Assembly: GCA_905201285.1 (NCBI GenBank)
Contig: CAJKNM010000031.1
Span: 1 to 16,037, forward strand
Length of the DNA stretch: 16,037 bases
Source of the DNA: an uncultured Eubacteriales bacterium
GTDB taxonomy: Bacteria; Bacillota; Clostridia; Monoglobales; Monoglobaceae
Direction: 5' to 3'
Shown piece by piece: positions 1 to 7,017 of the stretch. Both the position numbers and the translations under genes were made by a program. Each line of letters starts with the position of its first letter. Position 1 is the stretch's first letter. The notes beneath the pieces are model-generated. The model ran no database searches, was not told where the DNA came from, and was given only the letters and a program-made list of their open reading frames with translations.

Positions 1-795
1 GACCATTTCCATCGCCATATCTATTATCTGTGTCATACTTGTTGCCGAGAAATAATCCTCGTCACCGAGTATCTCAAAAAGTTTCTTTTTGACAAGAGCC
101 AAGGCCTCATCTATCTTTTCGTCAGACGCGGCGGTTAGCGTATAAGAAGAAATCGATGACGAGGTGCCGTTTCTCAATGCGGTTGTATATGGAATATATA
201 TGACGTCATCAGAGCCGTTACTCTCTGAATTGTCCTTCTCCTCAAGAACTCCTACCACTGTATATGGGATACCGTTTATCTTTATTTGATTTCCGAGCGC
301 TGATGACATTCCGAAAAATTCTTTTTGAATATATGTACCGACCACACAGACCTTTGAAATTTTTTCTACATCCATATAGTCCAGAAACCTGCCGTTAGTT
401 ACATTCAACTTCTTCATATCGGCATACTCTTCGCTCACACCGGTTGCATTTGTTGTGATTGTATCCGTGCTTCCGTTTACCTTAATCGTTGCACGCGAAA
501 TCATAACGGACGGCGACACTCCGGTGAGCAAGTCGGGATTTTCGTCACGGAGACTATACATATCCTCTTCTTTTACCGTTCGGCTTCCACCTCTGTCCTG
601 TACCGTTACGGTTAGCGTGGTTGTTCCTATCTCGTTAAATTTATCGGAAATCATTGTAGTCATTCCGTTCATAAGACTGATAAGAATTATTACCGCCGCA
701 ACGCCGACGATTATACCAAGCATAGTAAGAATCGAGCGTTTTTTGTCATACAAAATATTGGCAAGGGCAAGTTCAAATGATTTTTTAAGACTCAA
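1..795 (-). CDS. MacB/FtsX-type ABC transporter permease, partial (N-terminal part)
   Basis: This is the membrane subunit of an ABC exporter; only its first 265 codons lie in the window and the open frame continues past the left edge. The translation has a short amphipathic N-terminus (MSLKKSFELALANILYDKKR), one hydrophobic helix at about residues 21-42 (SILTMLGIIVGVAAVIILIS), then a soluble extracytoplasmic region of the MacB core-domain type (for example GRFLDY near 126-131 and VVGVLEEKD near 170-178). In this family three further membrane helices follow, here missing. The chosen start is TTG at 795, because AGGAGG lies 9 bases upstream; an in-frame GTG at 804 touches that motif and is too close. 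The gene overlaps the end of the ATPase gene by 11 bases, which suggests translational coupling. Together with the ATPase and the adaptor it should form a MacAB-like efflux or peptide export complex; the substrate cannot be inferred. Confidence 0.88.
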   Translation of the reverse strand, partial: MSLKKSFELALANILYDKKRSILTMLGIIVGVAAVIILISLMNGMTTMISDKFNEIGTTTLTVTVQDRGGSRTVKEEDMYSLRDENPDLLTGVSPSVMISRATIKVNGSTDTITTNATGVSEEYADMKKLNVTNGRFLDYMDVEKISKVCVVGTYIQKEFFGMSSALGNQIKINGIPYTVVGVLEEKDNSESNGSDDVIYIPYTTALRNGTSSSISSYTLTAASDEKIDEALALVKKKLFEILGDEDYFSATSMTQIIDMAMEMV

Positions 796-1534
796 CTGCG
801 TCACCCTCCTCCTCGTCGCCCGCGTGCGCAACGGTTGCGAATTTTGTTATATCCGGATCTCCGTCATAAACAACTCTTCCGTCCTGGATTCTGATAACCC
901 GTTCCGCCTGTGCGGCAATCGTGTTATCGTGGGTAATGAGGACTATTGTGTTTCCCTCTTTATGAAGCTGTTTCAGAAAACCGAGAACCTCCTTACCCGT
1001 TCTTGAATCCAAAGCGCCGGTTGGCTCATCCGCAAGTATTATTGACGGGTCTCCGGCGAGCGCCCGCGCAATCGAAACACGCTGTTGCTGACCGCCGGAA
1101 AGCTGAGCCGGCATATTTTGTGCCTTTTCACGAAGGCCAACACGCTCAAGCGACGCAAGAGCGCGCTCTTCCTGTTCCTTTTCGGACAGTCCGGCATACA
1201 GAAGCGGAAGCTCAACATTTTGTAAGACATTCAGCTTTGTTATTAGGTTATATTGCTGAAATATAAAGCCGAGCTTTTTATTTCGGATTTCGGCCTGTTC
1301 ATCATCATTCATCTGACTTACATCTCTGCCGTCTAAGAAATATTGTCCGCTTGTCGGAACGTCAAGACAGCCTATTATATTCATACAAGTCGATTTTCCG
1401 CTTCCCGACTGACCTACAATGGCGACAAATTCACCCTTATATACCGAAAGCGAAATCCCGTCTATCGCGTGAACCTCTGTATCTCCCATATGATAAATCT
1501 TATATATGTCTTTAAATTCTATCAAAGGTGCCAT
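785..1534 (-). CDS. MacB-like ABC transporter ATP-binding protein
   Basis: This cytoplasmic ATPase of the LolD/MacB class powers the adjacent permease. All nucleotide-binding motifs are intact in the 249-residue protein: Walker A GQSGSGKST (41-49), Q-loop FQQYN (92-96), signature LSGGQQQR (145-152), Walker B IILADE (165-170) followed by PTGALD, and the H-loop histidine in ITHD (about residue 202). Length is typical for the class, with a short acidic C-terminal tail. Its ATG shares one base with the TAA stop of the adaptor gene (TAATG), and its ribosome binding site GGAGGT lies inside the last adaptor codons, so the three genes are one tightly coupled operon. The family is confident; the transported substrate is unknown. 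Confidence 0.95.
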   Translation of the reverse strand: MAPLIEFKDIYKIYHMGDTEVHAIDGISLSVYKGEFVAIVGQSGSGKSTCMNIIGCLDVPTSGQYFLDGRDVSQMNDDEQAEIRNKKLGFIFQQYNLITKLNVLQNVELPLLYAGLSEKEQEERALASLERVGLREKAQNMPAQLSGGQQQRVSIARALAGDPSIILADEPTGALDSRTGKEVLGFLKQLHKEGNTIVLITHDNTIAAQAERVIRIQDGRVVYDGDPDITKFATVAHAGDEEEGDAVES

Positions 1535-3513
1535 TATCTGCCACCTCCGCCGCCGGGTGCACCGCCCGGCATTCCTCCTCCGCCGCCGGGGCTGCCTCCG
1601 CCGGGGCCGCCCTGACCGGGCATTCCGCCCATTCCCGGCATCTGCTGATTACTGTCACCGGATATTGGTGTAACATAAACCGTGTCGTCTTCGCTTATTC
1701 CCGACTTAATCTCTATATAGTTGTCATCACTGATACCCGTTTCAACCTGTACCGTTTTAAACCCTTCGGGCGCTTTATCTGTATCATCGGATTTGTTTCC
1801 TTTGACATATACAGTGTTTCCGCGATTAACCGCTCTGAGCGGAACCGCAATAACATTTTCGGCCTTCTCCACTGTTATAACCGCGTCTATATTCATTCCG
1901 GGAAGAAGCTTATCGTCTGCGTCCTGAATCCGTACCTTTGCCGGATAGGTGGTGACCCCATTGGTACCGACGGTTCCGTTTACACTTACGTTTTCGACAA
2001 TACCGGTATACGTCTTTCCCTCAACCGCATCAGCGGTAATCTCAACCTCTTGACCGACTTCAACCTTTTTTACATCGAGCTCATCTACGCTGAGTTCAAA
2101 GCAAAGACTGCTCATATCATAGATTACGGCAAGCACGTTCGAACTTGATGAGGATGAGGACGATGCCGATGAAGCCGACGCCGCCGCGGACGCTCCGCCG
2201 CCGCTTTCAATCTTGTCGCCGGCCTTTTTCTTTTTTGAAACAACCGTGCCGTCAATCGGCGCCTTAATGGTATAATCATCAAGTTCCTTATACATCTTAT
2301 CTCTTTGTAAAAGAGCATCGTCAAGTGCAAGCCTTGCGCTTTTCAGCTTTGAAGCATAGTCGTCGCTGTCCATCTGTTCGAGTTTGGCACTCTCTTGTTT
2401 AAGCTTTGCTTCACGAAGCGAGATATCGGCATCCTTCTTCTGTTTATCAACAGAATCTGAGTTTATGGTGGCAATAGTGCTTCCGTCTAAAAGATAATCG
2501 CCTTTCACAACCCACACACTTGAAATATCTCCGGGGACTTCAGCAATAACCGTTCTCTTTTCAGCCGATTCAAACGAGCCGACATCATTGCAGGCATAGC
2601 CGCCAACCATAGCAGTGACAGACTCGCCCTCTTGAACGGCGCCCGGGTTATCGACTTCTATTGTTACATATTTTACTTTCATACTTCCGACGGTTGATTC
2701 ACTGCCGCTGCTGACTGAGGTAACCGTGCCTGAAAGCACCGAACCCGAGTTAACCAGCGTAACAGTAGCATCCTCGCCGTTATAAATATTTTCTGCATCA
2801 GACGCGTTAAACGGAACGCGTGCTTTAAGATGCTCGTTATCGGTAATATCAGCAATTTTTGCTCCCGCTGTGACCTTATCACCGACGGAAACGTATACCT
2901 CGCTGACCGTTCCCGATGTTCCTGCCCTTACCGTCAGGTCATTGACCGAATCAAGAGCTTCATTATATGTATTCTGAGCCTTTTGAATAGAAAGCGCGTT
3001 GCTTTCGTTCGTTTTTTGTGAAATTTCGTCCGTATGCGACTTTAGAGCCTTGTCATACGCAATCTGTGATTTCTCGACCGCCAAATCTGCGCTTTTAACA
3101 CTTGTTTCGACTGTGGATGAATCAATTTTATACAAAACCTGGTCCTTCTTTACCGTATCGCCCTCTTCAAAGTCTGCTTCAAGAATTTCGCCGGTTACCA
3201 GGGGAACAACCGAATATTCATTATTCGCCTCTATGGTAGAGCTTCCCGATATGCTCTCAGATATTGTTCTTCTCTCCGCCGCCGCTTCTGTATCGGCTGA
3301 ACCTTTTTCCGCTTTGCGCTTATGAGTGCTGACAGCCGACACGGCAATCGCCGCAACGAGCACAATAGCAATAACGGATGAAATTACCTTGTGATTTTTA
3401 ATAAACCGACCAAGTTTTTTCCAAACAGGCAAACCTATCAATTTAGAAAAAATCCTCTTAAAAAAACCGGAAATCTTAACAAAGATTCCTGCTTTATTCT
3501 TTTCTTTTTGCAT
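1534..3513 (-). CDS. HlyD/MacA-type efflux adaptor with two tandem adaptor modules
   Basis: This is the membrane-anchored adaptor of the ABC exporter, 659 residues from ATG at 3513, which has AAAGG 10 bases upstream. An in-frame GTG at 3552 would add 13 residues, has no ribosome binding site and lies within the candidate promoter, so it was not used. In order: basic N-terminus, one membrane helix (about 43-63), a lipoyl half-domain (GEILEADFEEGDTVKKDQVLYKID, split here as GEILEADFEE then GDTVKKDQVL), a short coiled-coil hairpin, a second lipoyl half (GTVSEVYVSVGDKV), a beta-barrel, and then the same series again (GDISSVWVVKGDYLLDGS, hairpin, IKAPIDGTVVSKKKKAGDKI, barrel ending VIAVPLRAV). A Ser/Ala-rich stretch (about 441-458) interrupts the second module, and the last 35 or so residues are almost all Gly, Pro and Met. 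Usual adaptors are 350-450 residues with one module, so the extra length is accounted for by the duplication and the tail. Confidence 0.9.
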   Translation of the reverse strand: MQKEKNKAGIFVKISGFFKRIFSKLIGLPVWKKLGRFIKNHKVISSVIAIVLVAAIAVSAVSTHKRKAEKGSADTEAAAERRTISESISGSSTIEANNEYSVVPLVTGEILEADFEEGDTVKKDQVLYKIDSSTVETSVKSADLAVEKSQIAYDKALKSHTDEISQKTNESNALSIQKAQNTYNEALDSVNDLTVRAGTSGTVSEVYVSVGDKVTAGAKIADITDNEHLKARVPFNASDAENIYNGEDATVTLVNSGSVLSGTVTSVSSGSESTVGSMKVKYVTIEVDNPGAVQEGESVTAMVGGYACNDVGSFESAEKRTVIAEVPGDISSVWVVKGDYLLDGSTIATINSDSVDKQKKDADISLREAKLKQESAKLEQMDSDDYASKLKSARLALDDALLQRDKMYKELDDYTIKAPIDGTVVSKKKKAGDKIESGGGASAAASASSASSSSSSSSNVLAVIYDMSSLCFELSVDELDVKKVEVGQEVEITADAVEGKTYTGIVENVSVNGTVGTNGVTTYPAKVRIQDADDKLLPGMNIDAVITVEKAENVIAVPLRAVNRGNTVYVKGNKSDDTDKAPEGFKTVQVETGISDDNYIEIKSGISEDDTVYVTPISGDSNQQMPGMGGMPGQGGPGGGSPGGGGGMPGGAPGGGGGR

Positions 3514-3552
3514 ACGCAACCAACCTTTCAGATGATGCAATTCAACTCTCAC

Positions 3553-3586
3553 ATTATATTTTGTACTATTTATATTAACTTGTCAA
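3553..3586 (-). promoter_or_regulatory. candidate promoter for the exporter operon
   Basis: On the minus strand a perfect TTGACA (3581-3586) and a perfect TATAAT (3553-3558) lie upstream of the adaptor gene. The spacer is 22 bases, longer than the usual 16-18, so either only one of the two elements is used or the promoter needs an activator that distorts the spacer. A start from this TATAAT would give a leader of about 33 bases before ATG at 3513. Confidence 0.4.
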
Positions 3587-3771
3587 GAGCGAAAAAATAA
3601 ACTTTCTGTGAACACTTATCTAATAATTTATGATATTCACTTATCGGATTAGACTTATATATAAACTTTTTATGAAAAATTTATATATAGGTAAAAACCG
3701 CGGTTTATCGAACAAAACTAAAAATTGTAAGATTATGTATGTTACAAATTTGTTACAGAGCAATTTTCCTG
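3587..3771. other. AT-rich divergent intergenic region with inverted repeats
   Basis: No gene is supported here. The stretch separates the leftward exporter operon from the rightward nrdD operon. It holds an AT-rich inverted repeat (TATATATAAA at 3656-3665, TTTATATATA at 3680-3689), a 12-base palindrome AAACCGCGGTTT (3695-3706) and a short palindrome ACAAATTTGT (3744-3753). These may be operators for either flanking promoter, but none matches a regulator I can name. Confidence 0.5.
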
Positions 3772-3800
3772 TTGACAACACATCCAATATATGCTATAGT
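3772..3800 (+). promoter_or_regulatory. sigma-A type promoter of nrdD-nrdG
   Basis: The -35 box TTGACA (3772-3777) is perfect, the spacer is 17 bases, and the -10 box is TATAGT (3795-3800), preceded by TGC, which makes an extended -10. Transcription should begin near 3807, leaving a leader of about 120 bases before nrdD. A weak NrdR-like box overlaps the spacer and -10, and a strong one sits just after the start site, so NrdR binding would block polymerase. Confidence 0.82.
3782..3797. promoter_or_regulatory. degenerate NrdR box (upstream of the pair)
   Basis: ATCCAATATATGCTAT matches the published NrdR consensus acaCwAtATaTwGtgt at 11 of 16 positions, with the central AATATAT intact. Its centre is 33 bases from the centre of the strong box, close to the three-helical-turn spacing usual for NrdR box pairs. 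The right half is poor, so the call depends on its partner. Confidence 0.55.
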
Positions 3801-3809
3801 ATTATGTGC

Positions 3810-3835
3810 GTCAAACACAATATATTGTGTTTGAC
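3810..3835. promoter_or_regulatory. NrdR operator in a perfect 26-bp palindrome
   Basis: The core ACACAATATATTGTGT (3815-3830) matches the NrdR consensus acaCwAtATaTwGtgt throughout. The symmetry runs further, to two 13-base arms (left arm GTCAAACACAATA). It lies immediately after the predicted transcription start of the anaerobic ribonucleotide reductase operon, the classic NrdR target. NrdR represses when its ATP-cone senses high dATP. Confidence 0.88.
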
Positions 3836-3926
3836 ATAGAGTAAAATAATGCAACTTAGTTGAAATATTTTGAAAACATAAGCTAAAATCGGAAATGAAA
3901 ATCAGTATAAAAGAGGGTAAAGGGTT

Positions 3927-6101
3927 ATGAAAATAATTAAAAGAAACGGTTCCGAAGTAGTATTTGACATAAATAAAATAATTAAGGCTATAACAAAGGC
4001 GAACAAGGCAATCGAGCTTGAATCACAGATGACACCGAGACAGATTGACCGAATCGCCGAAAGCGTGGTTCTTGCCTGTGAGGGTTTGGGTCACTCGCCC
4101 AGCGTTGAAGAAGTACAGGATATGGTCGAGAAACAAATAATGGCTCACGGTGCATTTGAGGTTGCTAAGGCATACATTACATATAGATATACAAGAACCC
4201 TCGTCAGGCAGTCCAACACCACCGATGATAAGATTTTAAGTCTAATCGAGTGTAATAACGAAGAAGCGAAGCAGGAAAACTCAAACAAAAATCCTGTTGT
4301 TAACTCGACACAGAGAGACTATATGGCGGGCGAGGTATCCCGCGATATAACAAACCGAATTCTCCTTCCGCAGGATATTGTTGACGCTCATAATCAAGGC
4401 ATAATACACTTTCACGATACCGACTATTATGCTCAGCATATGCACAACTGTGATTTGGTTAACCTTGAGGATATGCTTCAAAACGGAACCGTCATTACCG
4501 GAACCCTCATCGAACGTCCTCACAGCTTTTCAACCGCGTGCAATATTGCCACTCAGATTATCGCTCAGGTCGCTTCTAATCAGTACGGAGGTCAATCTAT
4601 TTCTCTCGCTCATCTTGCGCCTTTTGTTCAGGTAAGCCGCGAGAAAATTATTCGTGACCTTAAGACAGAGCTTGAAGAAGTCAATGTTGAGCTTTCGCCC
4701 GAGGCATTTAATAATGTTGTCGAAAAACGTCTGCGAAGCGAAGTAAGCAAGGGCGTCCAAACAATTCAGTATCAGGTAGTAACCCTGCTTACGACCAACG
4801 GTCAGGCTCCTTTCGTGACTGTATTTATGTACCTTAATGAGGCAAAAAATGAACAGGAAAAGAACGACCTTGCAATGATTATCGAGGAGGTTCTCGAACA
4901 GCGTTACCGCGGTGTTAAGAATGAAAAAGGGGTATGGGTTACTCCTGCCTTTCCTAAGCTTATTTATGTTCTTGAAGAAGACAATATCACCGAGGACGGG
5001 AGGTATTTCTATTTAACTAAACTCGCGGCAAAGTGCACTGCAAAGAGAATGGTACCGGATTATATTTCCGAAAAGATTATGCTTGAAACAAAGATAGATA
5101 AAAACGGCGAAGGCCACTGCTTTACCTGTATGGGCTGCAGAAGTTTTCTCACACCTTATGTTGACGAGGACGGAAAACCTAAGTATTACGGCAGATTTAA
5201 TCAGGGCGTTGTCACCGTCAACCTGGTTGACATCGGGCTTTCGGCACGAAAGAATATGGATGATTTCTGGAGAATTTTTGACGAACGTATGGATTTGTGC
5301 CATCGTGCTCTTCGCTGCCGTCACGAACGGCTTGAGGGTACTGTCTCGGATGTTGCGCCTATTTTATGGCAGTATGGTGCACTTCTCAGACTTAAAAAGG
5401 GTGAAAAAATAGATAAGTATCTGCACGGCGGATATTCCACTCTTTCGCTCGGCTATGCCGGTCTTTGGGAATGTGTCTACAGCCTGATTGGAAAGAAGCT
5501 GACTGAGCCTGAGGGTGAAAAGCTCGGCCTTGAAATTATGCAGAAGCTTAATGATTATACAAACAAGTGGAAGGCTGAAGAAAATATAGACTATTCCATT
5601 TACGGAACGCCGCTTGAAAGCACAACATACAAATTCGCCAAGTGCCTTCAAAAGCGTTTCGGAGTAATAAATGGCGTAACAGATAAGGGATATATCACAA
5701 ACAGCTATCACATTCATGTAACCGAAAAGGTCGACGCATTTAAAAAACTTGAATTTGAAGCCAAGTTCCAGGCCTTGTCGCCCGGCGGAGCAATAAGCTA
5801 TGTTGAGGTTCCCAATATGCAGAATAACCTCGACGCTGTTCTTGAAATAATGAAGTTTATCTATAATCACATTATGTATGCAGAGCTTAATACAAAGAGC
5901 GATTATTGTCAGGTCTGTGGATGGGACGGCGAAATTGAAATAAAAGAGCATGACGGAAAGCTCATCTGGACTTGTCCTCAGTGCGGAAACACCGACCAGG
6001 ATAAAATGAATGTTGCACGCAGAACCTGCGGATACATTGGCACTCAGTTCTGGAACCAGGGCCGTACCCAGGAAATCAAAGAACGCGTTCTGCATCTGTA
6101 A
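3927..6101 (+). CDS. nrdD: anaerobic (class III) ribonucleoside-triphosphate reductase
   Basis: NrdD reduces ribonucleoside triphosphates to deoxyribonucleoside triphosphates in the absence of oxygen, using a glycyl radical and formate. The 724-residue protein is full length for the family. It starts with an ATP-cone allosteric domain (about 1-95, beginning MKIIKRNGSEVVFDINKI), followed by the ten-stranded barrel with candidate active-site cysteines C175 (HMHNCDLVNLED) and C404 (TCMGCRSFL). Near the C-terminus four cysteines at 661, 664, 683 and 686 form the zinc site. The radical loop RRTCGYIG gives the radical glycine at about residue 702. The ATG is preceded by AGAGGG at a spacing of 9. 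nrdG follows 34 bases downstream, and NrdR boxes precede the promoter start, both as expected for this system. Confidence 0.98.
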   Translation: MKIIKRNGSEVVFDINKIIKAITKANKAIELESQMTPRQIDRIAESVVLACEGLGHSPSVEEVQDMVEKQIMAHGAFEVAKAYITYRYTRTLVRQSNTTDDKILSLIECNNEEAKQENSNKNPVVNSTQRDYMAGEVSRDITNRILLPQDIVDAHNQGIIHFHDTDYYAQHMHNCDLVNLEDMLQNGTVITGTLIERPHSFSTACNIATQIIAQVASNQYGGQSISLAHLAPFVQVSREKIIRDLKTELEEVNVELSPEAFNNVVEKRLRSEVSKGVQTIQYQVVTLLTTNGQAPFVTVFMYLNEAKNEQEKNDLAMIIEEVLEQRYRGVKNEKGVWVTPAFPKLIYVLEEDNITEDGRYFYLTKLAAKCTAKRMVPDYISEKIMLETKIDKNGEGHCFTCMGCRSFLTPYVDEDGKPKYYGRFNQGVVTVNLVDIGLSARKNMDDFWRIFDERMDLCHRALRCRHERLEGTVSDVAPILWQYGALLRLKKGEKIDKYLHGGYSTLSLGYAGLWECVYSLIGKKLTEPEGEKLGLEIMQKLNDYTNKWKAEENIDYSIYGTPLESTTYKFAKCLQKRFGVINGVTDKGYITNSYHIHVTEKVDAFKKLEFEAKFQALSPGGAISYVEVPNMQNNLDAVLEIMKFIYNHIMYAELNTKSDYCQVCGWDGEIEIKEHDGKLIWTCPQCGNTDQDKMNVARRTCGYIGTQFWNQGRTQEIKERVLHL

Positions 6102-6135
6102 ATAATCGGAAAATAACCGGAGGATTAAAATATCA

Positions 6136-6657
6136 ATGTATTACGGTGAAATAAAGGACTGTGACATTGCGAACGGAACGGGGGTCAGAGTTTCGTTGTT
6201 TGTCTCAGGCTGTACAAATCATTGCAAGAACTGTTTTCAACCACAGACCTGGGCGTTTGACTATGGAAGTCCCTTTGATGAATCAACTGAAAATAAGCTG
6301 ATTTCACTTTTGGATAAAAGCTATATCTGCGGTCTGACCGTCCTCGGCGGTGAACCGTTTGAACCGGCAAATCAAAAGGTCTTATATCCGTTTTTGAAGA
6401 AGGTGAAGGAGCTTTTCCCTCAAAAGACAATATGGATGTATTCGGGCTTCACATATGAGGAACTCACCGACCCAAACGCATATCCTCACTGTGATGAAAC
6501 AATGAAGATTCTGAGCCTTTCCGATGTGTTGGTTGACGGCCGATATGATGATGATTTAAAGGATATTTCATTAAGTTTCAGAGGGTCATCAAACCAAAGA
6601 ATTATCGACCTTCCCGAAACAATAAAACAAAATAAGGTAATAATAAAGGAGCCGTAA
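6136..6657 (+). CDS. nrdG: anaerobic ribonucleotide reductase activating enzyme (radical SAM)
   Basis: NrdG uses S-adenosylmethionine and a [4Fe-4S] cluster to create the glycyl radical on NrdD. The cluster-binding motif CxxxCxxC is at residues C26, C30 and C33 (SGCTNHCKNC), preceded by the usual GxGxRVSLFVSG region, and the SAM-binding GGEP motif is at 71-74. At 173 residues it is a normal length. GGAGG lies 12 bases before the ATG, slightly far, but the start MYYGEIKDCDI fits the family well. It is co-transcribed with nrdD. Its TAA stop falls in the loop of the downstream hairpin. Confidence 0.97.
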   Translation: MYYGEIKDCDIANGTGVRVSLFVSGCTNHCKNCFQPQTWAFDYGSPFDESTENKLISLLDKSYICGLTVLGGEPFEPANQKVLYPFLKKVKELFPQKTIWMYSGFTYEELTDPNAYPHCDETMKILSLSDVLVDGRYDDDLKDISLSFRGSSNQRIIDLPETIKQNKVIIKEP

Positions 6658-6671
6658 AAACCGGCTCCTTT
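6645..6671 (+). terminator. hairpin at the end of nrdG
   Basis: AAAGGAGCCG (6645-6654) pairs perfectly with CGGCTCCTTT (6662-6671) around a 7-base loop that holds the nrdG stop codon. The downstream T-run is only the TTT inside the stem, so termination may be weak; the hairpin could instead protect the mRNA end. A better terminator in the same direction occurs at 7045-7068. Confidence 0.55.
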
Positions 6672-6676
6672 GAGCG

Positions 6677-6896
6677 TGTCGATAAACTCCGATAAACGAA
6701 AAATTTCATTTTTATTAAAACGCCGTCCCCGGATTCCGCCATGCCTACCGCGGCGGCAAGGAAATGAAATTTTTCGCGTTTTCACAATGCTTTCGGCAAG
6801 ATATTGCTACATTGCCGTAACGGGCGCGGCGGCGGATTTATGGGCTTAGGGCAGTCAGTTCAAAGCAATATCTTGCTGAAAATAACTTTTTCGACA
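6677..6896. repeat. nested inverted-repeat element (possible MITE-like or structural repeat)
   Basis: This 220-base stretch has no gene but strong symmetry. Outer ends are TGTCGA (6677-6682) and TCGACA (6891-6896). Inside are a perfect 15-base inverted repeat (CGAAAAATTTCATTT at 6697-6711 with its complement at 6762-6776) and an 18-base one with a single G-T mismatch (6791-6808 with 6864-6881, core GCAAGATATTGCT). The loops between the arms are GC-rich (CGCCG near 6721, CGGCG near 6751). The layout suggests either a non-autonomous mobile element or a bulky double-hairpin between two convergent operons. Confidence 0.6.
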
Positions 6897-6901
6897 GTCT
6901 G

Positions 6902-6964
6902 AAAGGGGCTCTGCCCCTTTAAATCCTCGACTGATAAGTCCCCCCTGTCAAGTGCGGTGCACTT
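6902..6964. repeat. two short hairpins in the nrdG-trmFO gap
   Basis: AAAGGGGC (6902-6909) pairs with GCCCCTTT (6913-6920) around a 3-base loop, and AAGTGC (6950-6955) pairs with GCACTT (6959-6964). Neither is followed by a clear T-run on either strand. A related AAAGGG/CCCTTT hairpin occurs at the right end of the window. No gene is supported between 6672 and 7017. Confidence 0.55.
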
Positions 6965-7017
6965 TAATTCGGCAAGGAAACAATATCCTGCCTAAAGGGG
7001 CGATGTCGGCATCGATG

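Noticed and set aside
1528..2148. A 206-codon rightward open frame
   Set aside because: It is the complement of the adaptor's Gly-rich tail and barrel; no start signal or domain.
3514..3552. GTG start for the adaptor gene
   Set aside because: It falls within the candidate promoter elements and has no Shine-Dalgarno; ATG 3513 fits better.
5364..6095. A 243-codon open frame opposite nrdD
   Set aside because: It is fully antisense to well-conserved nrdD motifs, its product has no recognisable domain and there is no ribosome binding site; a codon-bias shadow.
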